Below are positions 6,029 to 7,428 of a stretch of 7,428 bases of DNA, piece by piece. The position numbers and the translations under genes were made by a program. Positions within the stretch are counted from its first letter, which is position 1, and each line of letters begins with the position of its first letter. The DNA lies in NCBI GenBank assembly GCA_003131665.1, contig PKWA01000119.1, forward strand, positions 1 through 7,428, given 5' to 3'. The DNA comes from Acidimicrobiaceae bacterium. Lineage in GTDB: Bacteria > Actinomycetota > Acidimicrobiia > Acidimicrobiales > RAAP-2. Under the pieces are notes generated by a model, which worked only from the letters and a program-made list of their open reading frames with translations, was not told where the DNA came from and did not search any database.

Positions 6029-7428
6029 GCGCGAACACGCACGTAGCTGCCGGGCGCCGCTTCCAGAGCAGGATGGTGTTCGTTGCCGAGTCGCGACGGC
6101 GGGGTCACCTTGGCGCCGCCTCGAGCGCCGATCCACTCGGTCCAATCGTTCCACCACGTGTCTTGTACCAACGTCGCCCCGTCTTGCCAGGCCTGGGCGT
6201 CGGCGGGGCGTGCGTCGTTGGTCCAGTACGTGGCTTTGGGGCTCGGGGGGTTGACAACGCCGGCAATGTGTCCCGATGAGCTGAGCACGAAGCGGTTGGG
6301 ACCGGTGAACATCTGTGCGGTCTTGTAACCCGACGCCCACGGCACGATGTGATCGTTGATCGCCGAGACTACGTAGGTGTCGAGCTCGACCTTCTTAGGG
6401 TCGAGCTTGCGCCCGTCGATCTCGAACTCTCCGCGGGCGAACTCATTGTTGAGATAGAACGAGCGCAGATACTGCGAATGCATCTTGGCCGGCATTCGCG
6501 TGCTGTCGTTGTTCCACACCAAAAGGTCAAAGGCGGCCGGCTGTTTGCCGAGCAGCCAGTTGTTGCCGACGTACTGAAAGACCAGGTCATTCGCGCGCAA
6601 CGTGTCGAACACGTGCGCCATGGTGTCGGCTTCGAGGTACCCGTCCTTCGCCATCTGCTCTTCGAGACTGGCGATCGTGGACTCGTCAGTGAACAGGCCC
6701 AGCACTCCGGGCACGCTGAAGTCGGTATTGGTATTAAGGAGCGTGGCCGATTTGATCGAGTGATCGCCGAGCGAGGCGTCGTAAGCCAGACCGATCGCGC
6801 TCAAGGTGCCCCCGAGACAGAGTGAGACGGTGTTGACCGACTCGGCGCCGGTGATCTCGCGAATGACACCCACGGCGTCGAGCAGACCCCGTCGCAAGTA
6901 GTCCTCGAGATCGAGTTCACGCATGCTCGAATCGGGGTTCTTGTAACTGATGGCGAAACAGGTGTGGCCGTGTTGCACGGACCATTCGATCAGGCTCTTG
7001 CCCGGCGCTAAGTCCATGATGTAGTACTTGTTGATCCACGGCGGACAGAACAGCAGCGGCACGGCGTAGACCTGCTCACTCTGGGGCGAGTACTGGATCA
7101 GCTCTATCAGTTCGTTTCGATACACCACGGCCCCGGGCGTCGCGGCCATGTTGACCCCGAGTTCAAAGCCCGAGCTGTCAACCTGCGAGGGCCAACCCCC
7201 GTTCTGGCTCAAGTCCTCGAGCATGTTCTTCGCGCCACGCACCAGGCTCTCGCCGCCAGTCTCGAAGGCTTCGCGCAGCGCCACCGGATTGCCCAGCAAG
7301 GTATTCGTCGGGGCCAGCGCGTCGAGGATGAACTTCGCCGCGAAGCGGGCCTTGGCGTCTGGGCCCTCTTCGAGTTGCGCCGCGTCCAAGAGCTCACTGA
7401 CGTACTGACAACCGAGCAGGTACTGCTG
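6025..7428 (-). CDS. phaC: Poly(3-hydroxyalkanoate) synthase, class I-type (N-terminus beyond right edge)
   Basis: The frame is open from the right edge to TGA at 6025, giving 467 residues. An apparent start at 7389 is a TTG lying inside conserved sequence, and the upstream codons (Y-V-S-E-L-L-D-A-A) are also PhaC-like, so the true start lies outside. Roughly 100 residues are missing relative to a typical class I enzyme. Seen in window numbering: N-P-V-A-L-R-E-A and E-T-G-G-E-S-L-V-R-G near the beginning, P-P-W-I-N-K-Y-Y-I (129-137), and the lipase-like box S-L-C-L-G-G with catalytic Cys204. Asp359 (I-N-D-H-I-V-P-W) and His387 (S-S-G-H-I-A-G) complete the triad, and the tryptophan-rich W-W-N-D-W-T-E-W is near the end. 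The enzyme polymerises (R)-3-hydroxyacyl-CoA into PHA at the granule surface. The first box residue is Ser where most relatives have Gly, a permitted variant. It overlaps the downstream hydrolase gene by 4 nt. Confidence 0.95.
   Translation of the reverse strand, partial: QQYLLGCQYVSELLDAAQLEEGPDAKARFAAKFILDALAPTNTLLGNPVALREAFETGGESLVRGAKNMLEDLSQNGGWPSQVDSSGFELGVNMAATPGAVVYRNELIELIQYSPQSEQVYAVPLLFCPPWINKYYIMDLAPGKSLIEWSVQHGHTCFAISYKNPDSSMRELDLEDYLRRGLLDAVGVIREITGAESVNTVSLCLGGTLSAIGLAYDASLGDHSIKSATLLNTNTDFSVPGVLGLFTDESTIASLEEQMAKDGYLEADTMAHVFDTLRANDLVFQYVGNNWLLGKQPAAFDLLVWNNDSTRMPAKMHSQYLRSFYLNNEFARGEFEIDGRKLDPKKVELDTYVVSAINDHIVPWASGYKTAQMFTGPNRFVLSSSGHIAGVVNPPSPKATYWTNDARPADAQAWQDGATLVQDTWWNDWTEWIGARGGAKVTPPSRLGNEHHPALEAAPGSYVRVRA

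Noticed and set aside
6029..6340. N-terminal extension of the PhaZ-like hydrolase by 104 codons
   Set aside because: It overlaps the conserved C-terminal part of phaC and reads as an arginine-rich shadow. The alpha/beta hydrolase homology begins after 6028.

Overview
The window reads as chromosomal DNA of a GC-rich Gram-positive-type bacterium, most likely an actinomycete of the Acidimicrobiia kind. This rests on base composition, on the flavour of the PHA-synthase and SDR proteins, and on a small HExxH zincin of the type common in Actinomycetota. No rRNA, tRNA or other taxonomic marker is present, so the assignment is tentative. Every convincing gene lies on the minus strand, so the biological order runs from the right edge to the left edge.

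Right half (7428 to about 4392): a tightly packed polyhydroxyalkanoate (PHA) gene run. It starts with a class I-type PHA synthase, phaC, whose N-terminus lies beyond the right edge. phaC overlaps by 4 nt an alpha/beta hydrolase that resembles intracellular PHA depolymerases. Two bases after that gene comes an SDR dehydrogenase of the peroxisomal-MFE/(3R)-hydroxyacyl-CoA dehydrogenase type. The SDR appears to have lost about 24 residues in frame, including the NNAG motif.

Middle (4391 to 2643): a 148-nt gap, then phaB (acetoacetyl-CoA reductase, 246 aa). A HExxH mini-metallopeptidase follows 16 nt later, and then an unrecognised 150-aa protein. PhaB would make (R)-3-hydroxybutyryl-CoA, PhaC would polymerise it and the hydrolase may mobilise the polymer. 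No beta-ketothiolase (phaA), phasin or phaR is visible.

Left (2642 to 1): a 539-nt stretch without a convincing gene that contains small palindromes. It is followed by the first 701 residues of a large secreted protein, with a signal peptide and at least six Ig-like repeats of about 106-113 aa. Each repeat carries two conserved cysteines. The repeats fall into two copies of a three-domain super-repeat, and the protein runs off the left edge.

The points most worth checking are the SDR with no NNAG, the unusually short cap of the PhaZ-like hydrolase, the three-domain periodicity of the surface protein, and the association of a mini-zincin and an unknown protein with phaB. I see no CRISPR, mobile element, toxin-antitoxin or obvious defence system.
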